A stretch of 64,000 nucleotides of DNA, taken from NCBI GenBank assembly GCA_964496475.1, contig CAZBZS010000003.1:1-64000 (forward strand), written 5' to 3'. Below the pieces are notes generated by a model, which was not told the origin of the DNA, made no database searches, and saw nothing but the letters and a program-made list of their open reading frames with translations. Within the stretch, counting starts at the first letter, position 1. The number at the start of each line of letters is the position of its first letter. This DNA comes from JASLPR01 sp964496475 (GTDB taxonomy: Bacteria; Chloroflexota; UBA11872; VXNJ01). The position numbers and the translations under genes were made by a program. Shown here in pieces: positions 63,816 through 64,000 of this stretch.

Positions 63816-64000
63816 ATGGGCCCACGCGGATGGGCGGTGGTTGCGATCCTGCTGGCGCTGGCGGCCTGTTCCCCGGCCCCCACCGCGCCTGAATCCGAGG
63901 ACGGAGCCGACCCAACCCCACCGCCGGGGCCGCCGGGAGAAGTGCTTGAGGCACAGGTTTTGCGGGTCGTGGACGGCGACACCATCGAGGTGAGCATCGA
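63816..64000 (+). CDS. Secreted lipoprotein with thermonuclease-like domain, 3' truncated by window end
   Basis: 61 codons are visible. ATG 63816 opens a lipoprotein signal peptide (WAVVAILLALAACSP; the LAAC lipobox places the lipid Cys near residue 18). A Pro/Glu-rich linker follows, then LRVVDGDTIEVSI, the opening strand of staphylococcal-nuclease-like domains, in which the Asp binds calcium. Such proteins cut DNA or RNA outside the cell, but the catalytic Arg and Glu lie beyond the window. It begins eight bases after the previous stop and is likely in the same unit. Confidence 0.72.
   Translation, partial: MGPRGWAVVAILLALAACSPAPTAPESEDGADPTPPPGPPGEVLEAQVLRVVDGDTIEVSI

Overview
Kind of organism. 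The window is GC-rich bacterial DNA with GTG and TTG starts used freely, dense same-strand operons and many 1-11 nt gene overlaps. It contains a 10-N scaffold gap at 7115-7124, so it is a draft assembly, probably from a metagenome or single cell. The family mix suggests Chloroflexota, perhaps a Dehalococcoidia or SAR202-like lineage: a DUF6062 protein, a peptidase-MA protein, an LGFP-like plus M23 protein, a PASTA protein with a kinase-like remnant, a DUF4445/ASKHA corrinoid activator, and no outer-membrane genes. This is inference from gene content; no search or tree was run.

Layout. 0-4.6 kb: the 3' part of an ASKHA corrinoid-activator gene, a frameshifted lipoprotein gene, a D-2-hydroxyacid dehydrogenase, and a clear flagellar cap gene (fliD) remnant with two frameshifts and two in-frame TAG codons. 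4.6-30 kb: a surface-polysaccharide region. rfbB is on the plus strand. A very long minus-strand array follows with nine GT4-type glycosyltransferases, a CgeB-like glycosyltransferase, a GT-C-like enzyme, a YfhO-type membrane protein, a flippase, a methyltransferase, a sugar epimerase, a hexapeptide acyltransferase, a heparinase-like toroid protein, a polytopic protein of unknown function and a polyprenyl-phosphate sugar transferase. 30-36.5 kb: a cell-wall remodelling and division block, ftsE, ftsX, a second divergent ftsE, an EnvC-like M23 protein and a CtpA-like S41 protease, with a secreted peptidase-MA gene upstream. 36.5-44 kb: prfB with a textbook +1 frameshift site, secA, dnaB, rplI with an acidic tail, and rho with a long leader. 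44.3-45.6 kb (plus strand): nadD, rsfS and a small membrane protein. 45.6-58.8 kb (minus strand): mutS2, an M23 protein, a PASTA protein with a degenerate kinase-like domain, smc, rnc, ilvE, a GNAT acetyltransferase and a DUF6062 protein. 58.9-64 kb (plus strand): a Lon-like protease with a degraded ATPase, a TatB-like protein fused to a Cys-containing domain, an Ldh_2 oxidoreductase, a D-glutamate-cyclase-like protein and the start of a secreted nuclease-like lipoprotein.

How the parts fit. The polysaccharide array has priming (sugar transferase), assembly (glycosyltransferases), modification and membrane flipping, but no Wza/Wzc/Wzb export or length-control genes in view. The ftsE-ftsX-ftsE'-envC-ctpA order suggests ABC-controlled activation of a murein hydrolase. 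The most unusual items are the two distinct FtsE ATPases around one FtsX, the Lon-like protein that keeps its Ser-Lys dyad but has lost key ATPase residues, the TatB-like fusion, and the PASTA protein with a dead-looking kinase domain. No tRNA, rRNA, CRISPR array, IS element or prophage was seen.
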